NCBI RefSeq assembly: GCF_000208745.1
Contig: NC_030857.1
Coordinates: forward strand, 1,306,188 to 1,370,187
Reading direction: 5' to 3'
DNA: 64,000 nt
Origin: Theobroma cacao
Lineage: Eukaryota > Streptophyta > Magnoliopsida > Malvales > Malvaceae
Shown here piece by piece: positions 35,353 to 47,755 of the stretch (positions within the stretch are counted from its first letter, which is position 1; every line of letters starts with the position of its first letter). A program made the position numbers and the translations under genes. The notes beneath the pieces were generated by a model that saw only the letters and a list, made by a program, of their open reading frames with translations, had not been told where the DNA came from and made no database searches.

Positions 35353-37288
35353 AGACAATATGAGGAAAATGATTTTGATAATTTTTATAAAAAAAACTTA
35401 AGTCATAAAATATGCACTCCAACATTTAGCTTATTGATTGGTGTATAAATTCCCTGCTTAAAAAATAAAATTCAAATATCTCTTCTCTTAATTATAAAAA
35501 CTCTTTAAGTCATGAAACATGCTGATTCCTGTGGTATCAAATCGTAGGGGCGATGAGAGAGAGAGAGAGAGGAGGGGGGGGGGCGAGGGGACCTCTCCCT
35601 CGGTGCAAATCTAAACCACCCAACCCAAGGGTTAGGACTATGTACCACGTCTTAATTTGCAACTTTCCTTTAATCTTTCTTGTCTACCTTAAGACTACTT
35701 TAGCAGACTTGGTATCTTATAAAAAATAATAATTGATAAAAAATTTTAAAAATTTTTACATAATTCATAAAAAAAAAGTAAAGAATGTCAAATATGAACA
35801 CTTTTGTGTACAAAAAAACTCTCAATTTCAAATTTAATCATAGTAATGTATTGTTTCTTTTATCTGAAAAGATAAATCATAAATACGATGATTAAAGATA
35901 AAATTATAGAGATTTCATGTTATAATCTTGAGGAGATTTAGGCTGAAATTTATAAGGACGAGAAGAGAGAGGGTTACTTAATTCTTTTATATATAAAAAA
36001 TCTAAATTTAATGATTAATTTTTTGTTTATGATAAAAAATTAAAGATGAAATTGTAAATAAACACATTAATAATCTATTCATTATGAAATAAACCAAGCC
36101 ATAGAAACCACAACAACCAATACCATACATATTGACTTTTGTATTTTGCAATTTTCTTACCTACATACTTTTTCATAAAAAAAAAAAATATTGAACCAAA
36201 ACATAATACCAAGCCGAAGCATAACGTGGTCCCAATCATTAAAAATTCTTTTATCTTTTTGTTTAAATCCAAAAAAAAAAGATATTTGAACCCTATATTT
36301 TAAGTAGAAGATTATAAATCAATCCATGAGTCCAATACTCGGATGCAGAAATTCTTTATCTTTATTTAGTATATCAACTATAAAATTAAAACACGTAATA
36401 TAAAATTATAAAAAAAAAAATCAAATGAGATCGAGCATTTGTGGTCCTGTCAGGCCATAGAGACCATAGTGAGAAAATTTGCTTCTATCAATCTGATTTG
36501 AAACCTTTCACATTTTGTTTGATACATACTTATTAAACTTATAAGAAAATATGCACTAATATATGTGAGAATCAATATTTTACAATTGATTTTCTCGAAT
36601 TTTAAAAGAGACTTACAACAGAACGTATTTATTTAAACTTTTTTTTGTTTAAAATAACATAACATAAGTTCGTAATTACTCTTTTTCTCTATTTTTTATT
36701 TTTTTATTCGCTTTTCTTCACCACATAAAAGATACTAATACATTATATATCCATGATTAGTTAATAAACCTAAATGAATTCTAGTTATACAAGGTAAAAG
36801 CAAATGACAAAAGGAAAATGGAGCCGTGGACTTGGGCTCACGATCATGCAAGGCTAAGATTTAATTTGTTGCTCTCATTACCAATAAACGAAACAAATCT
36901 CTAGCTCTCGCTTAAAAAATAGGGTTTAGTCTCTTTAATTAGCTCCCCTGTTAGCAAAAGGAAATCTACTGTTTTGTTTTCAGTAACTGTAAGTCAATCT
37001 ATGGGCTGTGCAATTTGGGCCTGGACAAGAGAAACAGGCCCAAAATTTTAGTTACCTAACCTTTTTATTTTAATTAAATTAATTAATTAATTATAAAATA
37101 ATATATATTAATACCAACGATTGTCTCTTCTTCTCCCACTTTTAAAGCAAAAGTACCTGTTATTAAATATAAAATTAACTCTCACACCACCTGTTTTCTT
37201 CTTGGAAAGAGACCAACTTCTTGTTTAACATTATTAAGTCTTTTAATCGATTATTATCCCCCCTAAATACGCTTGCCGGAGGCACAAG

Positions 37289-40002
37289 CTAAAGACGTGT
37301 CACGTGCACAGGGCAACCACTGCTTAGTCTCGAAAAGAGTGCCCACTTATCAATACTTGAATCCGAGTCTAGCACCTTCCACCTTTAAGAGTAAATTTGA
37401 AGAATGTTATAGTGAGAAAATCGTACAAGGTAATTCTGCCCAAAAGAATTGAAAAGAGGGAACAATGTAAGGTAATGGAAGGTTACTTGTAAGTTGTGAG
37501 AAGACGGTGGAGAAAGACGAGCATCATAGCTTTGGCCATGTTCATCCCCAAGCAAGTCCTTGCTCCCATTCCAAATGCTAGGAAGCTGTATGGCTTGGAT
37601 TCATCCTGCGTGCAAAGAAGGATAACACAATCTCCCATAACTTCTCTTTGATTCTTTCCATTTTTTCTCATTGAGAAATATAAACCGAGACTTACATCAA
37701 ACCTTGAAGGATTGAAATTGTTGGGTTCACTGTAGACCATTGGATCAAGGTGTATTGATCTAACATCAATGTTGACAGTCCATCCTTTCTTCATCTTGTA
37801 TCCTTTAAAAAAAAGAGAGAACATAATAAATGTGGGGAGAAAAAGCAAAATTTATTGCTATATAGGATAAGAGTTGCTTTTCTGGTGCTAGAAAATGAAC
37901 CTTCAATCTCACAATCTTGAAGTACAAGTCTTGGAAACCATGGTACAACAGATGCCATTCTCAGTGATTCTTTAACCACCTGTTGATGAATCATGTTCTT
38001 GGAGTTCAGAAAACTTAAACAACCCTTCCTAGTTTTTAAATGCATTGTTTGAGTTTGTTTACCTTAGAAGCATAGGGCATTTCGTTAAGATCACCCAGGG
38101 TAAGAAATAACTTTTTCGAAGTTTTGTCCAAGAGGTGAAGCTGCTCAGCCTGCTTTAGTCATTACAAAGAAATGCAGAGAAGAATAAATAAAATTATTGA
38201 GAATGTGAGTTAGATTATCATGCAACAGAAATTTGTTTTTCCACCAACCTTAATTGCGTCAAGGACATCTTCATTCTCCCCCAGATACTTGACCATCCAT
38301 GTGATTGCACTTGCTGTCGTATCTTGACCTGATTTTGTAAGCAAATTGCTAATTGATTACATTTTGTTCTCAACACACAAAAAGGAAACAGAACAATGTC
38401 ATGGAAGCAAAATGGTTTAGTTCGGGGACTCTGGTGACCTGCAATAATCATGGTCAATATGTTATCTTGAATCTCTGCATCGCTTAGTCTATGCAATCCA
38501 TCCGAACAAGAATTATCATCCTCCAGCAGAAGACGTTGCAGAAAGTCATCAGCAGCAGCATCTAAACCTCTTCTTCGCCTACTAATGATCTTCTCCAATG
38601 TGCCCATGATTCTTTTTCTGGCCTGCTTAATCACAGAAAGGGTTTAGTGCTAATTATGATGTGGATTCAATTTTAGGCTGAAAACTCTCAGACGATGATT
38701 GTTGGGCTAGAGTCTGGGCCTGATATTTGTACTTTTGAAATCCATTAGTGAAATGATTTGAGCAGTAGACAAGCTTGTTTAAGTGACCTGGAGGCCTTTG
38801 TAGAATCTTGTCCAGGGCAACCTCAGAGGGAATGCAAGCATCGCTTTACAAACGTGACCGACATCCTCTTGCAATAGCTCTAATTCTAGTCCGCTCTCCA
38901 AACTCAGCAGCATTTTGCACATTGCTTTCAAGGTTATCTGCAGCAATAAAAATCCACAACAGTTTCCTGAGATAGGCAAAATCATGTCTGATAGTCGAGG
39001 GTAACTTTACTCCACCTTTTGCTATTGGGGCTTAGATGCAAAGACCCTAAAGCACTCGTGTTCAGGGCCTGGGCATCTGGGCTTTGAAATTACCACTTTG
39101 GTCTAAAAGTGATACCCCTCATGGCAAATTATGTATAGTATCTGAATTCTTAACAAACCTGAAGAGCTTCGTCAAGTACGATTACAGTGCCTCCATCTTC
39201 CCAGCCACTAAGAGTATGAACAATGAGTTCATCGAACTGTTTAACTAACCGCGATATGGAATTTGTTGAGAACAAATTGACTAAACGGCCACGGAGCAGT
39301 TTATGATGCTGTTGAGAAGCACAGAGCAAGCTTTGATTCCCCACTAGCTCTGCAATTGACTTTATGTACCCCTTGGTGAATCTCCCCGAGTCATTGTTGA
39401 GGATTGCTTTAGCTGATGAAGTGCTCGACACGAATACATGCGTCTCTCCGAATATGCTGGTTTTGAAGCAATTGCCATATCTGTCAAAAGACTCATAGCC
39501 AAAGAACAACGACCCATCGAAACAACAAATTAATTTCCAAATTCAAATCACGCAGACTTTGAACAATTTATATTCTGTAACAACTCGGTCGGATGCTTAA
39601 AAGATGTTACTTGTTCTAGTTCCAGACCTCAAAACTTTTTCATGAAAGATGTGTTTTGAAAACGGAGTATAGGAATCTAAATGTTCTGTAATAACTAATA
39701 AGTTCTTTTATCTGCTCCAGGAGTTTTCATTGACTCAGGGAGCGGAGAGTTACACACCTGAGACTGCGAACTCGGACAAAGTCATAGAATCCTTTGCCAC
39801 TGTTGATGGCAGCCATAAACTGGATAGTCTCCCCAATGAAAGGCAATCCTAGACTACCCGGAGGAATATCAGCCCTGGATTCCTGATTAAGCTGCTGCAG
39901 CATCTTCCACAACTGACTCGCAAGAAATACCAGGGCAGCAAGAACCAAGACTGCGTACAAACAATGGCAATTAGGACCTACATCTAGCAAAAGCTGAAAC
40001 AT
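37289..40002 (-). CDS. Cytochrome P450, CYP722-like (CYP85 clan), copy B
   Basis: Complete paralogue of the P450 at 26205-28912, with exon lengths identical one by one: 40002-39758, 39480-39159, 38937-38788, 38622-38439, 38328-38249, 38149-38063, 37979-37901, 37802-37696, 37605-37487, 37382-37289; 488 residues. All hallmark motifs are intact: IPPG hinge, AGQDTT, ESLR, PSRF and heme Cys436. By eye about 26 residues differ from copy A, roughly 95% identity. Ten of these cluster in exon 2 (about residues 90-180, which includes the B-C loop region that often contacts substrate), for example NIFGQTQ versus SIFGETH. It has serines at 42 and 50 where copy A has cysteines, which is closer to the family pattern (PPGSLG). 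Likely function is as for copy A: oxidation of a carlactonoic-acid-like substrate, inferred. Confidence 0.88.
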
Positions 40003-40104
40003 TTTTTCTTGTCTACTGCACTTTGGCAGATGAAATTGGAGAATTGAATCATCACAGCATCTATATAATTTGAACCTTGAACCTCACATTAACCAATGGG
40101 ATAC

Positions 40105-40110
40105 CACGTG
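40105..40110 (-). promoter_or_regulatory. G-box in the P450 copy B promoter
   Basis: CACGTG, 103 bases upstream of the start, in the same context (ACCACGTGTACGGTTTAAAAACGG) as in copy A. Promoter similarity between the copies stops at about 40131. Confidence 0.55.
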
Positions 40111-40289
40111 TACGGTTTAAAAACGGTGTGCTGGTGTTTTGGCCTGCAAAAGATTGGCCTCCCGTGCTGGAAACCCGAGTGCGCTTTGAGTGGACGTTAG
40201 TACTCTCTGAGCCAGTCGCTGGATGTTTGATGTTTCACCGTAAATGTAAACTATAAAAAGACATCATGATTCACGATGGCATCTTGAAA

Positions 40290-41830
40290 ATATAGTCGTT
40301 AATTTATTCATAAAGAATTCTACTATCGCAATGGTTGATTCCTATTGTCATGAAATTTTAGTTTATTGTTAAATTTATTTTATAAAATTATTTTAATCAA
40401 ATTTATTATTAAATATTAGTTAAATTTTTAATTTTTAATTATAATTTAATTATTTTTATAATTAATTTATTTTTAAGTGAGTTATTTTAATTTTATGTTT
40501 ATTTTTTTATTTGGTTATTATTTATTAATTTTTATGTTTTTGTAGGAATTAAGGGAATTTGATTTAATTTTGAAAGGTAAAGTGTTAAAAGGTTCAAAAG
40601 TTTACTTACATATGTTTTGGTATTTTGACCATAACTCATATTATAAAACTTCAAATGATATGATTTTTAGACCATTGGAAAGTTAAGAGACAAAGCTATA
40701 ACTTTCATGAGATCACTTTGTCCAGTTCTCCTCTAAGATAAAACAATCACATCAGAAGATGACTAGGTTTACTATTGCTGGAATGGTAATTTTAAGGTTG
40801 ACAATTGATATTTTGGCCTTTCATTACATTTTTAAACCCAATTAGAATAAGTGGGCTAACTTAGGAGATTTTATATTAAGTTTGTTAGTATGAATAGGAT
40901 ATTTTTATGAGATATTGGGGAGAGAACTTTTGGAGATTCAAGTGACTAAAAGTTGAGGTAAAAACTCAGGAAACAAGCTACAATCAATTGTTTTGTTTTT
41001 TTCCTTAACTTTTATTTTTCTTGCTACTCTTAATAGTTGAATTTTATATAATGTTATTTGTCTTTACAATTATGAGTAGTTAATTTTCTTTTTCTAATAT
41101 TATAATTTAACTCATATATAGTTTAAATTTTTAATCTCTTTCTTACTTATCTTTAATGGAATTTGAATTATTTATTCCAATTTGTTCTTAATACTTTTAA
41201 TTGCTTGATCACCAGTTAAATTGATTTAGAAACTTAAACAAATTTGGAAAAGAGAGTTTAGTATAAACTAAATTAAAATAACACATGATCATATTAATTG
41301 ATTTGTCAATAGGATAAAGATATACCTATAGACCATATGTAACCAGATTAGAGCCTGAACTTAATGAGTCTATTTTAATTTCAATTGACATAAGGATATA
41401 GTGTTTTGATTAATATAGATATTTTGTTAAAACGAGTCGAGAGATCTTTATAAATAATTGAAGACTCTAAATTAGCAATTCAACCTATTGAAATAAGTTG
41501 AGGAAGAGAGTTCAAATTTAGATGAAGTGTAAGGGATATTGTAATTCTAAGCTTGTTTGATTTGCTTTTTACCCAATTATCTTATTGCTTTAATTTTTAA
41601 TTAAATTAGTATTAGTTGAGTACTTTTAAATTTAATTAGAATTCAGATTTTAATTATTTAAATAAAACTAAATTGTTCTAATTTTAGTATTTAATAAAAT
41701 TTTAAATCAATTCTCTGTTGAATTGATACTCTACTTGCTTATATACTATCTATTCGATACGTATATTTGTGTAATAAAATTTTAACTAATATTTATCCCT
41801 TTTATATGCTGTTACAAGTAATATATATAT
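40290..41830. mobile_element. AT-rich block, probable LTR-retrotransposon remnant
   Basis: Sequence present only in unit 2. The stretches 'attatgagtagttaattttc' near 41068 and 'caattctctgttgaattgatactctac' near 41709 have the wording often seen near the ends of plant LTRs. No protein-coding remnant and no clear ends are visible, so both class and borders are tentative. Confidence 0.35.
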
Positions 41831-42218
41831 ATAATTAATTAAGCTTTGCTTAAAGTAATTGTACTATTTGGAAGTTTAAGATTCAATTTTTTTTTCAGGA
41901 TCAAACTATATATGGTACAAAATAGATATCCTCTATCTCATTGGATATCCGTTTAGTAATCTATTTTAAATTTTATATATATTTTTAAGTTATGATTTCA
42001 TTTCAAGTGAGAGAAGTGTTGACTCTATTAGTTTTTTATGATAGTAAAATATTTTCATTTATTTGTGTCTAATGCTTTTACTTAAGTGTACAGAAAAATT
42101 AATGTATGAAATTAATAAATCAATCATTCAAAGTGTATATTAAAAGAAAAGGGGAGATAAAAATAATGAGACATGACTAATTAACAATGAGGAGGCTCAT
42201 TAAATGAATAAGGAAGAA

Positions 42219-43116
42219 TGTTGGTTGGCTAAGATTCAAATTGGAGAAATGGCGGGTTAAAGAGTTTGAGAAACAGTACCAACTCAGTCAACCAAGAATT
42301 AGTCAATCGACTAAGTGCTTATTGTCAGAACTGCCAGAAACAGGGAGCAGAAAACATAGATTAGTTAGCCAACTAAAATATCGATCAGTCAACTAAGAGC
42401 ATTCTGCTTGCAAATTTGAAAGTTGCACTAAAAGACAAAGTAATGGTTAGAACCGATCCCCAACTGTCTACAACAGCTAGAAAACTGTCAAACTGCCATC
42501 AGAGATGTTTCTTCAAATATAAAAAGATATTCCAATGGTTAGAAACAAGTTTTTCAAAAACCTTGAATGAGATTTGAGTTATAGAAAGTTGAAAAACCAA
42601 AAAATATTCACTGCATTTGTCTGCACTTAAATACATATTCTTTGAATTTATAATTTGCATTCAATCTTGTATCACTCAGATCAATCAGTGATCATAAGTA
42701 TTTTTTTTTACTACTTTTCTTGTATTCTTAAAAGTGAGGAAGTCACTCTAAGGAATTATTAAAGCTTGGGACAACTTGATTGTTGTAGGTTGTGGTTGAG
42801 CTTTGAAAAAATTACTTTGAGTTTTAGTTTAGTCCGTGAAAAATTAGTGTAAAAGGTTTTGGCTAAGCTTGCTAAAAGCCACTGTAAAGCTTGATGAAAG
42901 CTTATAAATTTCACCGATTCTTAGTGGATTTATTGAAAAAATTATTGATTGAATAATCAAGATAGTGGATGTAGATCTTTGACCGAATCACTATAAATTG
43001 TTACGCATTATATACTCTGTTTTTATTTTTTTTGTTTTGAAAATTAGTTATTCATTTTATCAATAGTCGATTTGTGCTATTCACCTCCTTCTAACACATA
43101 TAATTGAGACCAACAA
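42219..43116. mobile_element. Probable solo LTR
   Basis: An 898-bp block beginning TGTTGG and ending CCAACA, a perfect 6-bp inverted terminal pair with TG...CA edges. The interior has LTR-like features: repeated 'gtcaactaa / tcaaccaa / tcgactaa' motifs, 'tagtggatgtagatctttgaccgaatcac', and 'gctattcacctccttctaacac' just before the end. No primer-binding site, internal domain or second LTR follows. The flanks AAGAA and AAAAG do not form a clean 5-bp target duplication. It is absent from unit 1. Confidence 0.6.
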
Positions 43117-43602
43117 AAAGGTCTTCCATTCAATAGACAAAATAACGTACTTAGAAAGTTTCATTTCTTAAATTTTATCTTATATATTCAATCTTCAACT
43201 ATCAATAAAAAAAATTTAATCCTTAAATATTAAATTTAAAAACAAAATTTTATTAAATACATAACATAAAATTTTAAAAAATCAATAAAACATCAAATGA
43301 GACAAAAAAGTTTTTATTCATATTGTACATCTAATGAAACAAAAAAGTGTCATATTCTTCAGCGGCACAAGCTTCATGCATTAGACTTGGGTATCTACAA
43401 GTTTTCCACAAGCTTAATTAGCCGTACCTACTAGCACCTACGTTATAGGATCCTCCACGGCAAGCTGTGAGTTGGCTAGATGCCTAGATTCTTACCCTAT
43501 TGATTTCGGAGGATGATAGTTGATTCTGCACGTTCTGACAATAGTACCTATGAGTCTGTTCTACATTAAATTGGTACTCAGATTTTATTCGAAGATTTCG
43601 GT

Positions 43603-43885
43603 CGCCGACGATGACTTCTTGGGAGGTTGGAGAAAGATGTCGGATAATCTTAGAGCCACACGTTGAGAAGTTCCAGTAGCCGAACATCGTAATGAAAATT
43701 TCACACGTTGAATCGGTCTGACCAAGGCCAATGAGAGTAACGCCGGTAAAATTTGAAGCAAAACAAATTGCACTATTGTTGTACTGTCTACCATCATGTT
43801 TCTTCCTGGTGCTTGTGTTCAAAATTTCAAATGCCCTGATTGGTCGTTGGACTTAGAATAATTTAACTTCATGAATATTATTTCT
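43603..43885. repeat. Conserved block downstream of methyltransferase B
   Basis: Counterpart of 30487-30795. The minus strand is open for 112 codons here (43484-43822), with several Cys, Tyr and Asn residues but no motif I recognise. Since the frame is broken in the other copy, coding function is doubtful. Confidence 0.45.
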
Positions 43886-44055
43886 CAAGGAGGAAACAAT
43901 ACATTCTTATTTATCCCAAACTATTACAACTGGCTTCTAGTGCCCGAAGCTTCACTTATATCTCTTTCCTTTGGATTTTATAGTACTCTCCTATGTAAAC
44001 AGACATACAAAAAATGCAGACCTTTTCGTTAAGATGTTCGTCCAATTGGACTTGA

Positions 44056-46797
44056 TTACCCCTTTTTAATAAGGGAAATCACCAAATTGATGTACTTGGT
44101 TCTAGTCTTCGACAAGTGATTCCCAACAATCTCTGCATACCTGCTGAATAAATCATCCATTATATCTTGTCCAATTCCAAAGTGAGATTCCAGCATTGAT
44201 TCCACCACGGCTCTGATGGTTTTTGCCACTCGCTGTCCGATCAATAGTTTCCCTTGTGCTGTCTGGACGTCACTGACAGCACCTCCATCCCAGTCGATTT
44301 CAAAACCTTCAAGGCGATCGATCACGAAAGACCCTACCTTTTGTATCTCCACCTTAATTTCCTCAGCACAGGGAGCATAGTAAGGGGCATTGAAAGAATC
44401 AACTTTTGCCTCTTCAATCAGACCCTGGAAAGTCCACCGTCTTAGTTAGTTTGTCAACCTGGAAAGCTCATTCCACTTTCAAGGATTGATTCTAATCCAA
44501 TCCTTCATGTGATTCTTTCTTTAAGGGGAAAAGATAAGGGAACAATGATGTGAAATTTCGTGTATACCTCTCTAACCAGGCTCATTATTGCTTGGGCTAA
44601 CAGCTCCCAGTGATGGCAGCTTTCTTCAGTTGTGGGATCAGTGGATCTCCTGCCCATGAAGGAAAGAACCATGCGGCCACCGGGAACCAATTCTTGCGAA
44701 CGTGACTCTATGAACATTGAAAAGTCATTCTGGAACTGCAATGAGTACGCATTCAGCACGCTTTGAGGGCTGCTTTTTGATATATAGACCTTTCCCTTAT
44801 TCAAAGGAGCGAGAGCCTTGCTCTCCAGGCCAGGCGGAACCTGTACAAATTCAGCATTCCTTCCTTAGCATACTAAACCTAACGTACATTAGTCATTAAT
44901 AACAAGAACATTGAGATTATTTCTCTCAACGTGGCTACAAGTTTAACATATTAATTAAGTAGGACAATTTCCCTACTTAATTTCATATCAATATAGAAAT
45001 TTTTGATAGTGACCTCCATCTGTACTAAAATTTCAATAAAAATTTAAAATATTATCTGAATTCAACTTCGTATCAGATATAATTTTGATATTTATTTTTT
45101 GCAAGTTTGATTTATAAATGAAATTCAAAAATTTTATTTTCAAGAGCAGATTTAATTTACTTTTATATATACATAAGATATATAATGACAAATTAATGAG
45201 ATTTATATGCAAATTAATTCTATGAGAAGTGGGAATAAACTGATTGATGGACAGCCCACCATTTCAATTTCTTATCTAATATTAGATTTGAGATTTTTTT
45301 CGATAATGTCGGTATTATCATTTAGTCATAAAGTGTCCTTTCATACGTACATATATAAAGATAAAATTTTAATATTTTTTTAAATAAATATTTTTAAAAT
45401 TATGAATATATAAAATATATAAATAATATACCGAATTCAAATGCAACATTAGACACGAATAGGTTGCCCACGGTTCCCGTGAATGATTGGCCCACAATTG
45501 GATAATGATACGACGGTAGCGATAGTTATTGGACATCAAAGACTACCACCGCCCAGCACAACTACCATTGTCTTCCTTCCCTAAAATTTCTTTAGGTATT
45601 TATTTCCTTCTATTATTATTTTTTTTGCAAACTATTTCCTTCTGTTATTACTATTGCTTTGGTCAAAAATCAGCAAGCGTTAAATGATTAATTAAATCTA
45701 TTAAAATATTTTATGATAAAAAGTAAATAATTAAGTTATTTTTATTATTTAATTAAAAACTTTCGTATTTATAACAAATGTCATTTTTGTTTTGATTATG
45801 AAAATAGTATCGATAATATTTTTTAACATAATTTTTGAACAATCGGATGAAAAATATTTCAACAAGCAAAGTATTATTAATTTAACGGATATTGATTTTA
45901 ACAATAACAATTACACACACTATCATATTTTAAATTTAATTTTAAATAACTTAAAATATTTATTAAGTGATTAGTATTCCATATATATCTTGATTTGATA
46001 TTATATAGTAATTCCAGTGGATGATATCGCCTGCCTAAAAGTTCCTCAAATTCTCATAATATATATGAAAAAGGAATCAATTCATCTACTACGAGTCTAC
46101 GATCAAGGTTCTAAATAAAAGGAAGACTATAACAAAAATTTATGGCTGTCACTCAATAACAGTTTAGGTGGTTGTTGAAACGTGAACTCTTTTTCCATCA
46201 TTTCACACTAACCTGGGAGAGCCAGTGAAGACTGGAAGAAGAGTGCACGAAGTGAAGGCTCTTGCTAGGGAACAATCTGCCATAGAAGGAGCCTGCTACA
46301 CCAGATATATAGCAGGATCCGCACCCGATGCCCTTCTCTTCTTTCAGTCTGTGGTAGAATGCCGGTAATGACATGAATATGTAATTGAAATCATTGCTGT
46401 AGAGATCATTCAGGTACACCCTAAACTCCGGTACCGGGCGGCCGAGACGACGGCTTGTGGTTTGTACCATGTCCATGATCTCGGAGATCACGGATAAGGT
46501 GTTGGGTCCTGACGAGCAACCCAAGTCTGCAATTCCCATGCTCTCTAGGACATTGTTGCACGAGATTTCATGTACTGCTTCCTCTATGATTGGCTTCCCG
46601 ACAGATATGATTTTGCTCTACAAAAATCGAAAGAAAAGGCAAGACATACATTTAAGTAAAAAACCAACCAACATTTAAACGGCAAACAGGTATATGAGAT
46701 TTCGAAAGGCGAAGACAACCACCTGAACCGTCGAGTTCTTTGCATAACTAGTCTCTCCATTCCCTTTGTTCATGTGAAGTACTTGCATTACTTCCAT
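44056..46797 (-). CDS. SABATH carboxyl methyltransferase, carlactonoate-MT-like, copy B
   Basis: Complete paralogue of the methyltransferase at 30941-34174, with identical exon lengths: 46797-46723, 46617-46213, 44840-44568, 44424-44056; 373 residues. It has [17 protein letters not shown] near the start (Gln25), SAM motif [11 protein letters not shown], Trp157 in [22 protein letters not shown] and [11 protein letters not shown]. About 29 residues differ from copy A (roughly 92% identical), including N131Y-type changes in exon 2 (NDFNYI here, NDFNSI in copy A) and YQW to HHW in exon 3, near the likely substrate pocket. At several of the changed sites (K, T, Y, A) copy B is nearer to what I recall of At4g36470. 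Function is inferred: methylation of a carlactonoic-acid-like carboxylate, in tandem with the adjacent P450. Intron 2 (1372 nt) lacks the element found in copy A. Confidence 0.88.
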
Positions 46798-47755
46798 TAT
46801 TTCTCTGTCTCGTCCTCTCTTTTGCTCTCTGAGAGTTGTACAGAGAAGGGCAGAACGAAGAGTGGAGGGTATTTCGTGCCCTATTTATGGTCTGATGAGC
46901 TTGGTCGGAGGCGAAGCTTAATTATCTCTTGTAAAAGTAATAAATGTGGCTGCGTGGTTGAGGTGCATTCAGTAAAAAGTAATATATATGGTTATAAAAA
47001 AAAGATAAATATTGTATTATATATAATTATATTTAGGTACTTATCCGAAGATAAAAAATCGGATTATTGATTATATTCTTACATAATTGGATTTAATTAT
47101 ACTTTCATAAAAATTTAAGATAAAAATTTTAATTTTGATATATTTTATATTAAATTTTAAAATTTTTTATAATATAAATATACAATACTTTTCAATATAA
47201 CAAATTAAAAAATAATTTTAAAATATAAAAAATTAAGAATATTAAATATCTAAAAAACGAATTTCGATTTTGATACATTTTAAAATTAAAAGATGGACAA
47301 GAAAATGGCCATCGTAACCAAACATTAAACGTTTAAATAAAAAAAATACATAAAGCGGGCCCTACCCTATCTCCAATTCGCCATACTTAGGCATCTGATG
47401 CATGATTGATTGATTAAGTCGCTCGTTTGCCTACCTTTTAGTAGCAAATATCTAATCTAGCAAACATTGATTGTAACGATAAGAATGAAGTGCACGTATC
47501 ACGTTTTATATTTAATTATAAGTAACTTGTGACATTTAATTACGTACTTAGTATTTAATGTATGTGTTAATTTGATATGATAGTAATTTCGGTAGATAAT
47601 ATTGCACATTCAAAGTTCTTCAAAATCCCATAAAATGAAAAAGTCCAATTATAAGATTATAATGAACTAAGTGGCTAAGCTTTTGTTTTTATCTTCATTT
47701 TGAAACCACCCGACCCAAGGATCAAGACTATGTACAATGTCTTTACAGTTTTTCT

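Larger units (their letters stand above)
34269..37137. other. Upstream flank of methyltransferase A, to the unit junction
   Basis: AT-rich, alignable in pieces to 46890-49940 of unit 2. It contains the microsatellite at 35240-35352 and a GA/G-rich run at 35553-35590. The small frames at 35131-35448 are translations of the TA/CA repeat, and the frame at 36075-36272 has no family motif. I see no gene. Confidence 0.5.
26080..37155. repeat. Tandem duplication, unit 1 (P450 + methyltransferase)
   Basis: The first of two direct units. The left edge AATATAAAATTAACTCTCAC at 26081-26100 recurs at 37166-37185 (offset 11085). The right edge CACTTTTAAAGCAAAA at about 37138-37153 recurs at about 49941-49956. 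In between, gene order, exon sizes, untranslated flanks and spacers match, interrupted by copy-specific insertions. The junction of the two units lies within about 37153-37166. Confidence 0.92.

Noticed and set aside
35131..35448. Three overlapping frames rich in Tyr, Ile and Val
   Set aside because: They are translations of the TA/CATA microsatellite.
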